NCBI GenBank assembly: GCA_046296655.1
Contig: JBKBLE010000003.1
Location: 1-64,000 of the forward strand
Length of the DNA stretch: 64,000 nt
Direction: 5' to 3'
Source: Cloacibacterium sp046296655
Lineage (GTDB): Bacteria; Bacteroidota; Bacteroidia; Flavobacteriales; Weeksellaceae
The notes beneath the pieces are model-generated. The model did no database searches. It worked only from the letters and a program-made list of their open reading frames with translations, and was not told the DNA's origin. The position numbers and the translations under genes were made by a program. Below are positions 43,327 through 52,091 of the stretch, piece by piece (positions within the stretch are counted from its first letter, which is position 1; every line of letters starts with the position of its first letter).

Positions 43327-43833
43327 ATGGTTTGGTTCGAAGAATTACAAAACCGCAAGAAAATTTCTAAAATTTTCTACCGCTACGAAAAAACTTTCCC
43401 CGAAGAAGAAAGACGTAGTAAAGACCAATTTCTAGATTTGGCCGAAAATCCAGACGCTTTTGTTTATTCCATTAATCACGAAGATGAAAATATAGGATAT
43501 TGTGTAATTTGGGAGCTTCAAGAATTTTATTTTTTAGAGCATTTTGAAGTTTTTGAAGAATTTAGAAATCAAAAATTTGGCGAAAAAATTATAGAAAGTT
43601 TACAGGAAAAATTCGAAAAACTGATTTTAGAAACTGAGCCTGATTCACTTTCAGAAATTGCAGAAAGGAGATTGCGTTTTTACGAAAGAAATGGTTTTAG
43701 CGTCATAGAAAAAAATTACCTTCAACCAAGTTATGGCGAAGGTAAATATGCTGTTAATTTATTTTTAATGGCTAATTTCCAGCCTGAAAATTTAGAAACT
43801 TTAGTTCAAGAAATTTATAGTACGGTTTATTAA
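43327..43833 (+). CDS. GNAT-family N-acetyltransferase-like protein
   Basis: The 168-residue protein shows the GNAT core: YCVIWELQEFYFLEHFEVFEEFRNQKFGEKIIESL, with the acetyl-CoA-binding loop RNQKFGEK and RLRFYERNGFSVIEKNY near the C-terminus, the R-x-x-Y-x-x-x-G-F motif of the fourth segment. The acetylated substrate is unknown. It follows the PspC gene after a 52-nt AT-rich gap containing short AAATC/AAAAAT repeats, and ends the plus-strand cluster. Confidence 0.75.
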   Translation: MVWFEELQNRKKISKIFYRYEKTFPEEERRSKDQFLDLAENPDAFVYSINHEDENIGYCVIWELQEFYFLEHFEVFEEFRNQKFGEKIIESLQEKFEKLILETEPDSLSEIAERRLRFYERNGFSVIEKNYLQPSYGEGKYAVNLFLMANFQPENLETLVQEIYSTVY

Positions 43834-43894
43834 CACCCCGTCAAAATCAAAGATTTTGATACCACTTTTTCTCAACCTTTGCCTCAACCTTTAC

Positions 43895-44626
43895 CTAATC
43901 CACTTCATATTCTAATTTAATGGTAATGCTCGCTTCTTTTTCTTTTGATTGAGTATTATAAGTTCCGCCGTAAGAAAAATCTTCGTTGGAATTTGGCGCG
44001 GTAATTTGGATCACACCCATGGTTGCTTTTTTAAGATTTCCTAAATCAGAACCTGCATTTTCTGCAATTTTTTCGGCACGTTCTTTAGCATCTTTAGTCG
44101 CATTAGCAATCATTTCTTGTTTTACTTCCGCGAGTTTGGTATAAAAATAATTCGGTCGAGAAGAAGTGAATTCTATTCCTAGATTGATGATTTCTGTAAT
44201 ATTTCTAGACAAGTTTTCAATTTTTGCCACATCTTTACTTTCTAATGAAACCGATTGAGTTAATTGGTAACCTGCGAAAGTTTGGTGACTGCTTCCATTA
44301 GCGTCTGAAACATAATTATATTGCTTCTGAATATCTACCGCCGAAAAAACGATTTCGTTTTTAGGAATTCCTTTAGAAATCAAATAGTTTTCGATGATTT
44401 TTCGGTCGTTTGAAAGCGCATCATACGCTTGTTTCAATTCAAAGCTGTTTCTGGAGAAGTTTCCGCTCCAAGTGATGAGGTCCGAAGTGAATTTTTTGGT
44501 TCCGAGACCGGTAACAGAGATGGTGTTTTCTGATTTGTTTCGGTTTTTGATGGCGCTTCCTAATAAGCCAAGCCCAATGATGAAGCCTAATGAAGCAACA
44601 GCAATGGCGATAATGTTTTTGTTCAT
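43895..44626 (-). CDS. SIMPL-domain (DUF541) protein
   Basis: The 243-residue protein has an N-terminal membrane anchor (AIAVASLGFIIGLGLLGSAI) and a SIMPL domain. The central VSLESKDVAKIENLSRNITEIINLGIEF and ATKDAKERAEKIAENAGSDLGNLK segments are the usual signature, with a C-terminal ASITIKLEYEV. SIMPL proteins are periplasmic, of uncertain role, and are linked to oxidative stress in a few species. It is monocistronic here, convergent with the GNAT gene. Confidence 0.85.
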   Translation of the reverse strand: MNKNIIAIAVASLGFIIGLGLLGSAIKNRNKSENTISVTGLGTKKFTSDLITWSGNFSRNSFELKQAYDALSNDRKIIENYLISKGIPKNEIVFSAVDIQKQYNYVSDANGSSHQTFAGYQLTQSVSLESKDVAKIENLSRNITEIINLGIEFTSSRPNYFYTKLAEVKQEMIANATKDAKERAEKIAENAGSDLGNLKKATMGVIQITAPNSNEDFSYGGTYNTQSKEKEASITIKLEYEVD

Positions 44627-44730
44627 AAAATTGTGATTTTGAATGGGTTTTAAGTATATAACATTTTTATTTTCAAATTATTATATCAAATGCTATTCCA
44701 AATTAAGAAATATTTAACAAAATTTTAAGA

Positions 44731-45459
44731 TTATTTTAACTTTTTGAAATTATTGATTTTAACTTCAGCTAACTTTCTGAAATTTGTAATATCTGAACTT
44801 TTTAAATACCCATATTTTAGAGCGTTTTTTAGGTCTAAATCACTCATTACATAATTGATAAAAGAAAAGATTTGAATCTTATCAAGTCCAAGACTTAAGA
44901 AATAATCTTCACCCAGAATTTCTAGAAAATCTTCGGCTAAATCAATTCTATCTGCTTTACTAGAAACTTTACCTACAGAAAAACCTTGTCCAACTGGTTG
45001 TACAAATTCGCCACCTCTTGGTTTTAGGATTTCTGGATCAGATTTTTCAGCAATATATTTAGCAATTTCTTTATTGAGTTTTACTTTTCTCACAGATTCT
45101 ACTTTTCTTGCATCTTCTCTTAAATTGCCTGTGAGTTTGGTTTTAATTTCTACTTCTTCTATTACAACTACGGATTTTATCAATGTGATTTTTATAGAAT
45201 TTTTAAAATCTTCGGGTTTTACAGAATACGTAATTCTATCATATTTTTGTTTTACGAATCGCAGTGCATCATTATTTTTTGCAGAAATCATAAAATTTCC
45301 ATCGCTGTCGGAATAGGTTTTTTCGTCTGTTCTGGTGTTTAGAATTAGAACTCCAGATAATTCTATGTTTTGTTCTGAGGTAATTTTGCCAAAAATGTAT
45401 TCTTGAGCATAAAAAGAATGGGAGATAATGAATAAAAAGAGAAGTAGAGTTTTCTTCAT
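44731..45459 (-). CDS. Secreted protein with a carboxypeptidase-like regulatory domain
   Basis: The 242-residue protein has a signal peptide (ending near FYAQ), then a CarbopepD_reg_2-like beta-sandwich (residues about 20-100: IFGKITSEQNIELSGVLILNTRTDEKTYSDSDGNFMISA). The remaining 140 residues are helical and charged (LREDARKVESVRKVKLNKEIAKYIAEKSDPEILKPRGG). Such N-terminal domains usually precede TonB-dependent barrels; here there is no barrel. Function is unknown. Confidence 0.78.
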   Translation of the reverse strand: MKKTLLLFLFIISHSFYAQEYIFGKITSEQNIELSGVLILNTRTDEKTYSDSDGNFMISAKNNDALRFVKQKYDRITYSVKPEDFKNSIKITLIKSVVVIEEVEIKTKLTGNLREDARKVESVRKVKLNKEIAKYIAEKSDPEILKPRGGEFVQPVGQGFSVGKVSSKADRIDLAEDFLEILGEDYFLSLGLDKIQIFSFINYVMSDLDLKNALKYGYLKSSDITNFRKLAEVKINNFKKLK

Positions 45460-45590
45460 GGGTTATGATTAACAGCCTCAAAATTATTTTGAATTTTATG
45501 GATAATTAAAACTTTAACCGAGATTAACTTTTTTATGAGTTTTTAAGAAGGAAATTTTCAAAATTTGGTTAAAAAGTTCTAAGAATAACG

Positions 45591-45683
45591 GAATTGCGCC
45601 CCGACTTTAGTGGAGCTCTTTTTTGTGCGGCGGAAAAGCTGCCGCACAAAAAAAGCGGGAACGGAAGGCGGAAATTTGGCGCC
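45591..45683 (+). repeat. Dispersed hairpin element, copy 6, just upstream of tmRNA
   Basis: The stem TTTTTTGTGCGGC / GCCGCACAAAAAA (45619-45631 / 45641-45653) is preceded by TTTAGTGGAGCTC and followed by AAGCGGGAACGGAAGGCGG and GAAATTTGGCGCC, matching copy 1. The element ends 46 nt before the tmRNA -7 box. Confidence 0.75.
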
Positions 45684-45728
45684 AATAAAAAAGAAATACA
45701 GAATTAAAATTTAGGTACATTTTTTGCT

Positions 45729-45736
45729 TATATTTG
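45729..45736 (+). promoter_or_regulatory. tmRNA -7 promoter box
   Basis: TATATTTG lies 14 nt before the tmRNA start at 45751 and fits TAnnTTTG. The -33 region is not conserved. Confidence 0.6.
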
Positions 45737-45750
45737 CATACTTAAAAATT

Positions 45751-46147
45751 GGGGTTGACTGGTTTCGACAGCAAGACCAATGGGCAAGTAAGCATGCAGA
45801 GAACCGTAGCGCGATCTCTTTAATCCCTTGCTACAGAATTTAACTGGCAACGAAGAGTTTGCTCTTGCTGCTTAATCCGAAGCTTAGTAGGATTGGCGTT
45901 TTTCCCGAAGTATAGTAAGGAAACAAGATGTCTCCCGAAAGTTCTGTTCTGCGACGTTCGATTTAGAGGCACAGAAAATGCAGAAATAAGTCCCGAAAAA
46001 CTTCGGTTCGGGAACGAAAATTTTAGAAGATAAGCGTAAAGTTGGCTGTTTGCTGTCTGCTTTACGACGAAAACCAATAGCAAAATAAGCATGTAGAAAG
46101 CTTGCGTATTGCTTGTTTGGACGAGGGTTCGAATCCCTCCAACTCCA
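45751..46147 (+). ncRNA. ssrA: Transfer-messenger RNA (tmRNA)
   Basis: The tRNA-like ends pair as GGGGTTG with CAACTCC (one G-U pair). The T-arm GAGGG-TTCGAAT-CCCTC is intact near the 3' end. The tag reading frame at 45846-45875 reads GGC AAC GAA GAG TTT GCT CTT GCT GCT TAA, giving the peptide GNEEFALAA. The molecule is about 397 nt, and CCA is not encoded. It rescues stalled ribosomes and tags the nascent peptide for degradation. The ORFs on the opposite strand here are artefacts. Confidence 0.95.
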
Positions 46148-46160
46148 CAAAATTTAATTT

Positions 46161-46186
46161 AACCACTTGATAATCAGGTGGTTTTA
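46161..46186 (+). terminator. tmRNA terminator
   Basis: The stem AACCACTTGA / TCAGGTGGTT (one G-T pair) followed by TTTATTTG starts 14 nt after the tmRNA. Confidence 0.75.
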
Positions 46187-46439
46187 TTTGTTTTTAGTCA
46201 ACATTTAGTCAACAATTTCTATTTATATGTAAAAATTGGATAAATCAATCCAGAATCTTATTCTTTTAGAGTTTAATAAAATCCTTTGCCAAATGTATTT
46301 TATAGAGAACCTTTATTTAGTATATGCTAGAGAGGATAAAATGGAAATTTATATTGAATGTCCGTTTAGTGTCATAAAGCACTAAATTTTATGGTTTAGA
46401 AAAATTTGACAAAAGTAACTGATTGTTTTCAATAATATC
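46187..46439. other. Region between tmRNA and the IS element without a gene
   Basis: Right after the terminator there is a short direct repeat (TTTAGTCAAC, twice within 46195-46213). A frame for a 30-residue peptide begins ATGTATTTTATAGAG near 46295 and ends at 46384; it has no signal peptide or conserved pattern. I see no remnant of the 5' end of the DUF4476 gene found on the other side of the IS. Confidence 0.6.
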
Positions 46440-47907
46440 TAGTCGCTCCTTAAAATAGCATCAACAGACTGACAATCAGTAAATTAATTGTAATTTTTCT
46501 TGTTTTTCTTTGCAGGATTTCGTATCTTAGAGCATTAAAACCTTGCAAATATGTTGGGGAAAAATCCAAAAAAGCAGCCAGAATTATTCCGCCCAATGTT
46601 GGTGGATTTTATTGATGACAAACACGAACTTGTTCTACTTTCCGAGAAGATAGATTGGGATTATTTTGAGAAAGAATTTTCCCCGCTATATTCCAAGACG
46701 GGCAATCCGAGCCATCCGATTCGTTTTATGGTGGGGTGTTTACTTTTGAAACATCTTTATAATTTGGGTGATGAAACACTAGCCTCAGCTTGGATAATGA
46801 ATCCTTACATGCAGTATTTTTGTGGGAGGGTTTTCTTTGAGCACAAGTTTCCGTGTGATCCGAGTAATTTTGTACATTTCAGAAAAAGAATTGGCGAAAA
46901 AGGGATCGAAAAAATCTTTGCATACAGCGTAAAAATGCACGATGCAAAGGTTAATACCTCCAATTTTGTTTTGTCCGACACGACCGTACAGGAGAATAAC
47001 ACCACTTTTCCCACCGATGCAAAATTGTGCAAAAAAGTAATTGATTATTGTAACAAAATAGCCGAAAACGAAGGCATAAAGCAAAGACAACGCTACACCA
47101 AAGTTAGCAAACAAATGCTTCGCCGCACTTACAACGGCAAACATCCTAAGCGAGCAAAAATAGCAAAAAAGTCTCAAAGACAACTAAAAACCATAGCCAT
47201 GAGACTGATTCGTGAATTGCAACGCAATTTTAATGCAGAACAGCAAGAATTTTATAAAGATTTACTAACACTTTACACAAAAGCGGTCACTCAAAAAAGA
47301 AATGACAGCGATAAAATTTACAGCATTCACAAGCCTTTTACCCGATGTATTGCCAAAGGAAAAGCGCATAAACAATACGAATTTGGGAATAAGGTAGGTT
47401 TGATAACCACCGCCAATAAAGGCAAGAAAATCATTCTTGGGATTAAGGCATTTTTACAGACACCTTACGATGGACATACCATTGAACCACTTTTAGAACA
47501 AATGGAAAACAATGGTCAGAAGCTCCCAAAAGAACTCGTTTACGATCGTGGCGGAAAAGGGAAATCGGAAATAAAAGGGGTGAAAATCTCTATTCCAAGC
47601 ACTCCAAGAAAAAAAGACACTGCTTATCAAAAGCAGACAAAGCGCAAAAAATTTAGAACCAGAGCGGCAATAGAACCTATCATCGGACATTTAAAAACCG
47701 ATTTTAGGCTGGCAAAAAATTACTTCATGGGAGAAACGGGACCACAAATCAATGCATTATTATCAGCAACCGCTTGGAATATGAAGAAAATGATGGAGAT
47801 TCTCAAAGAGAAAATCTATTTCTATTTTTTAAACCTTATCCGCCTGCTCTTTAATCGGAATATTCTTAACGAAAAACTGAAAATGGCGGCTTGTTAAGGA
47901 GTGACTA
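46440..47907 (+). mobile_element. IS5-like insertion sequence
   Basis: The element is about 1.47 kb, with terminal inverted repeats TAGTCGCTCCTTAA (46440-46453) and TTAAGGAGTGACTA (47894-47907), one mismatch in 14. The ends are flanked by or include TA on both sides, compatible with a TA target duplication. It contains one transposase gene reading left to right. The transposase stop codon lies inside the right inverted repeat. Confidence 0.85.
46551..47897 (+). CDS. IS5-family DDE transposase
   Basis: The 448-residue transposase is complete. An N-terminal DUF772-type domain (HPIRFMVGCLLLKHLYNLGDETL) precedes the catalytic domain. The first acidic residue is in VLSDTTVQENNTTFPTDAKL, the second in ELVYDRGGKGKSEIKG and the third in RAAIEPIIGHLKTDFRL, giving the DDE triad of the IS4/IS5 superfamily. 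A basic linker (RQRYTKVSKQMLRRTYNGKHP) lies between the first and second. The intact frame suggests that the element may still be active. The stop overlaps the right inverted repeat. Confidence 0.92.
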   Translation: MLGKNPKKQPELFRPMLVDFIDDKHELVLLSEKIDWDYFEKEFSPLYSKTGNPSHPIRFMVGCLLLKHLYNLGDETLASAWIMNPYMQYFCGRVFFEHKFPCDPSNFVHFRKRIGEKGIEKIFAYSVKMHDAKVNTSNFVLSDTTVQENNTTFPTDAKLCKKVIDYCNKIAENEGIKQRQRYTKVSKQMLRRTYNGKHPKRAKIAKKSQRQLKTIAMRLIRELQRNFNAEQQEFYKDLLTLYTKAVTQKRNDSDKIYSIHKPFTRCIAKGKAHKQYEFGNKVGLITTANKGKKIILGIKAFLQTPYDGHTIEPLLEQMENNGQKLPKELVYDRGGKGKSEIKGVKISIPSTPRKKDTAYQKQTKRKKFRTRAAIEPIIGHLKTDFRLAKNYFMGETGPQINALLSATAWNMKKMMEILKEKIYFYFLNLIRLLFNRNILNEKLKMAAC

Positions 47908-48599
47908 ATTATAATTGGAACCAAAATTACGCTTATGGTTACGCCGAAGTTTTCTTAAGAATTCCAGAGCAAGGTTACTTTAGCATAGAAATTGGTAACC
48001 AAAAAATTTCTAACGCATCTGGTAAATTTAGATTTTTTGACTTGATGCCAGGAAACAACGTTATTTCTATCTATGAAAGAAATTTCCTAGTGTACAGAAC
48101 TAGAATCAACATTAAAAACAACACCAGATTGGTTTTAGATTATTTCACACATCAAGGTTTATATCTTTTAGGAACTTACAACCTAAGAAACAACTACGGA
48201 AATGTTTGGAATGACACTTGGAACAGTCCTTACGATAATGGAAACGGAAATTCTTGGGATCCTTATGATGATTGTCAAAACGATTACGGATACGGAGATA
48301 CTTACGGAAATGTAATGAGCGAAAGAGAATTCTCTTCTTTCTTACAAATGCTGAAAAAACAAAGTTTTGATGACAGAAGATTAGATTTTATAAAAAGCCA
48401 ACTCAATAGAACTGATTTCAACACGAGACAAATCAAATCTATTATGAAAGAGTTTAGTTTTGACAAAAACAGATTAGAATTTGCAAAAATGGCGTATAGA
48501 AATTGTGTAGACAAAAGAAATTATTTCGAATTATACGACACTTTTGACTTCGAAAGTTACGCCAGAGAATTGAACAAATTTGTTCAAAACCAAAGATAA
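47908..48599 (+). pseudogene. DUF4476 protein, 5' end removed by the IS insertion
   Basis: The frame gives about 230 residues with conserved GYAEVFLRIPEQGYFSIEIGNQ, FRFFDLMPGNNVISIYERNFLVYRTRI and a C-terminal DUF4476-like domain (SSFLQMLKKQSFDDRRLDFIKSQ). Family members I know start with a signal peptide before this sequence. Here the reading frame begins at the right end of the IS (a GTG at 47901, inside the inverted repeat, in the same frame as the transposase stop). No signal peptide can be found on either side of the IS. It is therefore probably non-functional as a secreted protein, unless an IS-internal promoter and start allow a cytosolic fragment. Confidence 0.75.
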
Positions 48600-48626
48600 C
48601 CCAATCATTCATTTATATATACAAAA

Positions 48627-48655
48627 AGTCGGTTTCAGAAATTCTGAAGCCGACT
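48627..48655 (+). terminator. Stem-loop after the DUF4476 gene
   Basis: The 14-bp stem AGTCGGTTTCAGAA / TTCTGAAGCCGACT (one G-U type mismatch) lies 28 nt beyond the stop. The T-run is weak, so termination efficiency is uncertain. Confidence 0.6.
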
Positions 48656-48697
48656 CTCTATTTTGCGGAAATTTCTTACTTTTAACAAAAATATATC

Positions 48698-49111
48698 ATG
48701 AAAAAAATCGTCATCCTTATTTGTATTTTAATTTTTGGAGTTTCTTTCGCTCAAGAAAAAGATATCTTGAAAGTTTTGCATGAGCAACAAACCGCTTGGA
48801 ATAATGGCGATATAGAAAATTTCATGAAAGGATATTGGAAAAATGATTCACTACTTTTTATCGGTTCAAAAGGACCAACTTACGGCTGGCAAAAAACACT
48901 AGACAATTACAAAAAAACTTATCCCAACAAAGAAATGATGGGCTTTCTAGAATTTTCTGACATTCAAGTGAAAATGCTAGGCAAAAAACATGCTTATGTT
49001 TTCGGAAAGTGGAAACTTATCCGTGCAAATGATACACCTAATGGAATTTACACCTTGGTTTTCCAGAAATTTAATGATGGTTGGAAAATTACTTCAGACC
49101 ATACAAATTAG
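48698..49111 (+). CDS. DUF4440/YybH-like secreted protein (SnoaL/NTF2 fold)
   Basis: The 137-residue protein has a signal peptide (ending near SFAQ) and a cone-like NTF2 fold: VLHEQQTAWNNGDIENFMKGYWKNDSLLFIGSKGPTYGWQKTLDNYKKTYP, then FSDIQVKMLGKKHAYVFGKWKL and FQKFNDGWKITSDHTN. YybH-type proteins of this size are of unknown function, with possible ligand binding or isomerase-like chemistry. The 3' end overlaps no other gene, and the convergent nitrilase gene follows 41 nt later. Confidence 0.83.
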   Translation: MKKIVILICILIFGVSFAQEKDILKVLHEQQTAWNNGDIENFMKGYWKNDSLLFIGSKGPTYGWQKTLDNYKKTYPNKEMMGFLEFSDIQVKMLGKKHAYVFGKWKLIRANDTPNGIYTLVFQKFNDGWKITSDHTN

Positions 49112-49152
49112 TTGTAGAATGGTAGAGTTAAAGAAAAAAAACATCTGTTATT

Positions 49153-49908
49153 CTATAATTCTACTATTTTAAAATCATCTGCATCGTTCAAAAAAGGAAA
49201 CTCTTTTCTGAAAGCTTCTAATTTTTGCAAATCTAATTCTGCAAAGATTAAATCTCCATTTTTAGTAGAAACATCTGTTCCATCTGCAAAAAAACAATGA
49301 CTACTTTCTTGATATTTCAAGTTATTCCCGTCTTCGCCAGTTCTATTCAAGGCAAAAACATAGGCTTGATTTTCGATTGCTCTTGCTCTATTTAATGTTT
49401 CCCACGCCAAAACTCTGGTTTCTGGCCAATTAGCAACATTTAGAATCACATCATAATCTTTTCTGTTTCTCGCAAAAACTGGAAATCTTGCATCAAAACA
49501 AACTTGTAATAAAAACCTGAATCCTAAGTATTCTACCACTACTCTTTCAGTTCCTGCAGTGTATACTTTATCTTCTCCTGTGTAAGAAAAGAGATGCCTT
49601 TTGTCGTATTGATGGTAAGTTCCGTCTGGTTTTACAAAATAAAATCGGTTATAGAATTTGTTATTATCCTTCACAGAAACGCTTCCTCCAATTGCAGCAT
49701 TTTTAGTTTTCGCAAAATTCTTCATCCAAGTCAAAGCTTGTTCTTCTTCATCTGCTACTTCCTGAGCTTTCATGTAGAAACCAGTGGTAAACATCTCAGG
49801 AAGCAAAAACAAATCTGCTTCTAAATCCTTGAATTTTTCTTCTATCAAAAGAAAATTTTCTTGTTTTTCTTTCCAAATAATATTTTGACTTAGTCCGATG
49901 ATTTTCAT
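49153..49908 (-). CDS. Carbon-nitrogen hydrolase (Nit2/omega-amidase-like)
   Basis: The 251-residue nitrilase-superfamily enzyme has the Glu of the triad in LFLLPEMFTTGFY, the Lys in HQYDKRHLFSYTGE and the Cys in FLLQVCFDARFPVFAR. This arrangement fits omega-amidases of the YafV/Nit2 type, which hydrolyse alpha-ketoglutaramate or alpha-ketosuccinamate to remove transamination by-products. Length fits. Gene is monocistronic and convergent with the DUF4440 gene. Confidence 0.88.
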   Translation of the reverse strand: MKIIGLSQNIIWKEKQENFLLIEEKFKDLEADLFLLPEMFTTGFYMKAQEVADEEEQALTWMKNFAKTKNAAIGGSVSVKDNNKFYNRFYFVKPDGTYHQYDKRHLFSYTGEDKVYTAGTERVVVEYLGFRFLLQVCFDARFPVFARNRKDYDVILNVANWPETRVLAWETLNRARAIENQAYVFALNRTGEDGNNLKYQESSHCFFADGTDVSTKNGDLIFAELDLQKLEAFRKEFPFLNDADDFKIVEL

Positions 49909-50038
49909 AATGCTTAGGTTTCAGGATTTTTAAAATGTTTTACAAAATTACCACAAAAGTATCTTTTTTAACAAGATTACTATAAATTTATCGTTAGAAA
50001 AACAGAAATTCAAATAAAACTTAAAAATAAATATTCTT

Positions 50039-50479
50039 ATGAAAAAATTAGTATTAGCATTCGCAATGTTGTTCGCAGGACAATTAGCATTTGCACAAGC
50101 ATGGCAAGGTAAAGGCGACCAAAAATTACAAGTAGGTTTTAACGGTTACGGAAACGGAACTGGTGTTACAGCAACGTACGATTATGGAGTTTCTAATGTA
50201 GTTTCTTTAGGAGCAGGAGCAAATTTCTATTTTGATGGATACAAAGACAATAATGAAGACAACAACGTTTTTGTTTTTGGTAGAGTAAATTTCCACCTTC
50301 AAGACGCTCTTAATATGCCAAGCAAATGGGATTTATACCCTGGTTTAGACGTAGGTATATTAGGAAATACGTTTGGATTAGGTGCACATTTAGGTGTTAG
50401 ATATTTCTTCAACAATAATGTAGGTGCATTTATAGAAGCTGGTAACAATGGTAGCATAGGTTTATCATTTAACTTCTAA
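50039..50479 (+). CDS. DUF6646-like outer-membrane-type secreted protein
   Basis: The 146-residue protein has a signal peptide (ending near AFAQ) and alternating hydrophobic strands with glycine-rich turns (KLQVGFNGYGNGTGVTATYDYGVSNVVSLGAGANFYFDGYKD, LGAHLGVRYFFNNNVGAFIEAGN), ending in a C-terminal aromatic residue (GLSFNF), typical of a small eight-stranded barrel. It matches DUF6646 as I recall it. The function is unknown. A terminator follows the gene. Confidence 0.75.
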   Translation: MKKLVLAFAMLFAGQLAFAQAWQGKGDQKLQVGFNGYGNGTGVTATYDYGVSNVVSLGAGANFYFDGYKDNNEDNNVFVFGRVNFHLQDALNMPSKWDLYPGLDVGILGNTFGLGAHLGVRYFFNNNVGAFIEAGNNGSIGLSFNF

Positions 50480-50504
50480 TAAAAAATTCAACAATATTTA
50501 ATGG

Positions 50505-50528
50505 AAAAGACGCTTTTTGGCGTCTTTT
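50505..50528 (+). terminator. Terminator after the DUF6646-like gene
   Basis: AAAAGACGC / GCGTCTTTT with a five-T loop and a downstream T-run. Confidence 0.85.
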
Positions 50529-50562
50529 TTTATTTGGTACAGTTTTAGTGAGAGAGAATTAT

Positions 50563-50570
50563 TACATTTG
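50563..50570 (+). promoter_or_regulatory. Probable -7 box for rseP
   Basis: TACATTTG lies 26 nt before the rseP start codon and after the preceding terminator, in agreement with TAnnTTTG. No clear -33 box was found. Confidence 0.45.
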
Positions 50571-50596
50571 CATAACTTTAAAAAAATTAAAATTTA

Positions 50597-51940
50597 ATGG
50601 AATTAGCAACGCAGATATTTCAGTTTATATTAAGTATTTCAATTCTCGTTATATTACACGAATTAGGGCATTTTTTACCTGCAAAATGGTTTAAATGCAG
50701 AGTAGATAAATTCTACTTATTCTTTGATCCATGGTTTTCATTAGCGAAGAAAAAAATTGGTGAAACCGAATACGGAATCGGTTGGTTACCATTTGGCGGT
50801 TATGTAAAAATCGCAGGAATGGTAGACGAAAGTATGGATACAGAACAACTGAAACAACCTGCTCAACCTTGGGAATTTAGAAGCAAACCAGCTTGGCAAA
50901 GACTTATCATCATGTTAGGCGGTATTTTCGTGAATCTTATTTTAGCATGGGCTATTTACACAGGATTGAATTTATCTGTTGGCGAAAAATACCATGATTT
51001 AGCAAAATTCGAGAATGGAATTGCGGTTTCTGAAGAAGGGGCAAAAATGGGATTGATGAACGGCGACAAAATCTTAAAAATAGATGGAAAACCTGCCGTA
51101 AGATTGGAAAATTCTATGATTAATATGCTTCTTGCCAATGAAATCACAGTACTTAGAAACGGCAAAGAAGTTTCTTTCGCACCAAAAGAAGACGGAATTG
51201 CTCATATTTTAGGTTCAAAAACGGCTAAACTTTATATACAAAACAGATTTGCACCAGTAGTAGATTCTTTAATAGAAGGCCCTGCAAAACAAGCTGGATT
51301 ACAAAAAGGAGATAAAATTGTAGCTCTTAATGGTAAAACGATTAGATTTTTCGATGAATTTTCTGACGGATTAGCTGGAAAGAAAAACCAACCAATTACT
51401 ATAGATGTTTTTAGAAATAATGAATTAAAAAGATTTACTTTCAATACAAATAAAGAAGGAAAAATCGGTTTCATACCAGATTTTAAAGAAGCTGAAGCTG
51501 CTTTCAACAACACAGTAACCAATCAAGAATACAGTTTTTTACCAGCAGTTGGTAGAGGTTTTGAGAGAACTGTAGAATCTCTTACCATGCAGATTAAGCA
51601 GTTTAAATTAATGTTCAACAAAAAAATCAAAGGCTACAAAAATGTAGGAGGCCCGATTGCAATTGTGAAAATGATGCCGAAAGAAATCGATTGGGTTGCT
51701 TTTTGGAGTTTTACGGCTATGTTTTCTGCTTGGTTAGCATTTTTAAACATACTTCCAATTCCAGGATTAGACGGTGGTCACGCCTTATTTACGACTTGGG
51801 AACTCATCACAGGCAAGCCAGTTCCTCAAAAAGTTTTAGAAAATGCACAAATGATTGGAGTAATCTTTTTAATGGGATTAATGCTATTAATCTTTGGATC
51901 AGATATTTACAAATTTATCATTTCACCATTTTTAAAATAA
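50597..51940 (+). CDS. rseP: Site-2 intramembrane metalloprotease RseP
   Basis: The 447-residue protease has the zinc motif ILHELGHFLPAKWF at residues 18-31 in the first membrane helix. Two PDZ domains follow (the second near GPAKQAGLQKGDKIVALNGK), and the third-ligand motif NILPIPGLDGGHALF is in a C-terminal membrane helix. It cleaves membrane-anchored anti-sigma factors and remnant signal peptides. The gene is the last before the tRNA-Asn island. The length fits the family. Confidence 0.95.
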   Translation: MELATQIFQFILSISILVILHELGHFLPAKWFKCRVDKFYLFFDPWFSLAKKKIGETEYGIGWLPFGGYVKIAGMVDESMDTEQLKQPAQPWEFRSKPAWQRLIIMLGGIFVNLILAWAIYTGLNLSVGEKYHDLAKFENGIAVSEEGAKMGLMNGDKILKIDGKPAVRLENSMINMLLANEITVLRNGKEVSFAPKEDGIAHILGSKTAKLYIQNRFAPVVDSLIEGPAKQAGLQKGDKIVALNGKTIRFFDEFSDGLAGKKNQPITIDVFRNNELKRFTFNTNKEGKIGFIPDFKEAEAAFNNTVTNQEYSFLPAVGRGFERTVESLTMQIKQFKLMFNKKIKGYKNVGGPIAIVKMMPKEIDWVAFWSFTAMFSAWLAFLNILPIPGLDGGHALFTTWELITGKPVPQKVLENAQMIGVIFLMGLMLLIFGSDIYKFIISPFLK

Positions 51941-51961
51941 TGTAAATTTTTTCAAAAAATA

Positions 51962-51994
51962 TTTTGCGCAAATAGAAAAAACGTATTATATTTG
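51962..51994 (+). promoter_or_regulatory. tRNA-Asn promoter of the Bacteroidota type
   Basis: TTTTG (51962-51966) and TATATTTG (51987-51994) are separated by 20 nt, a textbook match. The tRNA begins 24 nt downstream of the -7 box. Confidence 0.75.
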
Positions 51995-52017
51995 CACCAC
52001 TCAAAACAACAAGAGTA

Positions 52018-52091
52018 GCCTTTTTAGCTCAGTCGGTTAGAGCATCTGACTGTTAATCAGAGGGTCGCTGGTTCGAGCCCAGCAAAAGGCG
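52018..52091 (+). tRNA. tRNA-Asn (anticodon GTT)
   Basis: The 74-nt gene folds as a standard tRNA: acceptor GCCTTTT/AAAAGGC, anticodon stem TCTGA/TCAGA with anticodon GTT at 52052-52054, T-arm GCTGG-TTCGAGC-CCAGC, and discriminator G. CCA is not encoded. Its 3' part (52049-52093) is duplicated at 57021-57065 with one mismatch, marking it as the left end of a genomic island. Confidence 0.96.

Noticed and set aside
45820..46150. Minus-strand frames over the tmRNA
   Set aside because: They are antisense to a clearly folded tmRNA with tag, T-arm and paired ends, so they are not genes.
46195..46213. TTTAGTCAAC direct repeat after tmRNA, considered as an integrase core site
   Set aside because: tmRNA 3' ends are common integration sites, but no copy of the tmRNA end exists downstream and no integrase is present.
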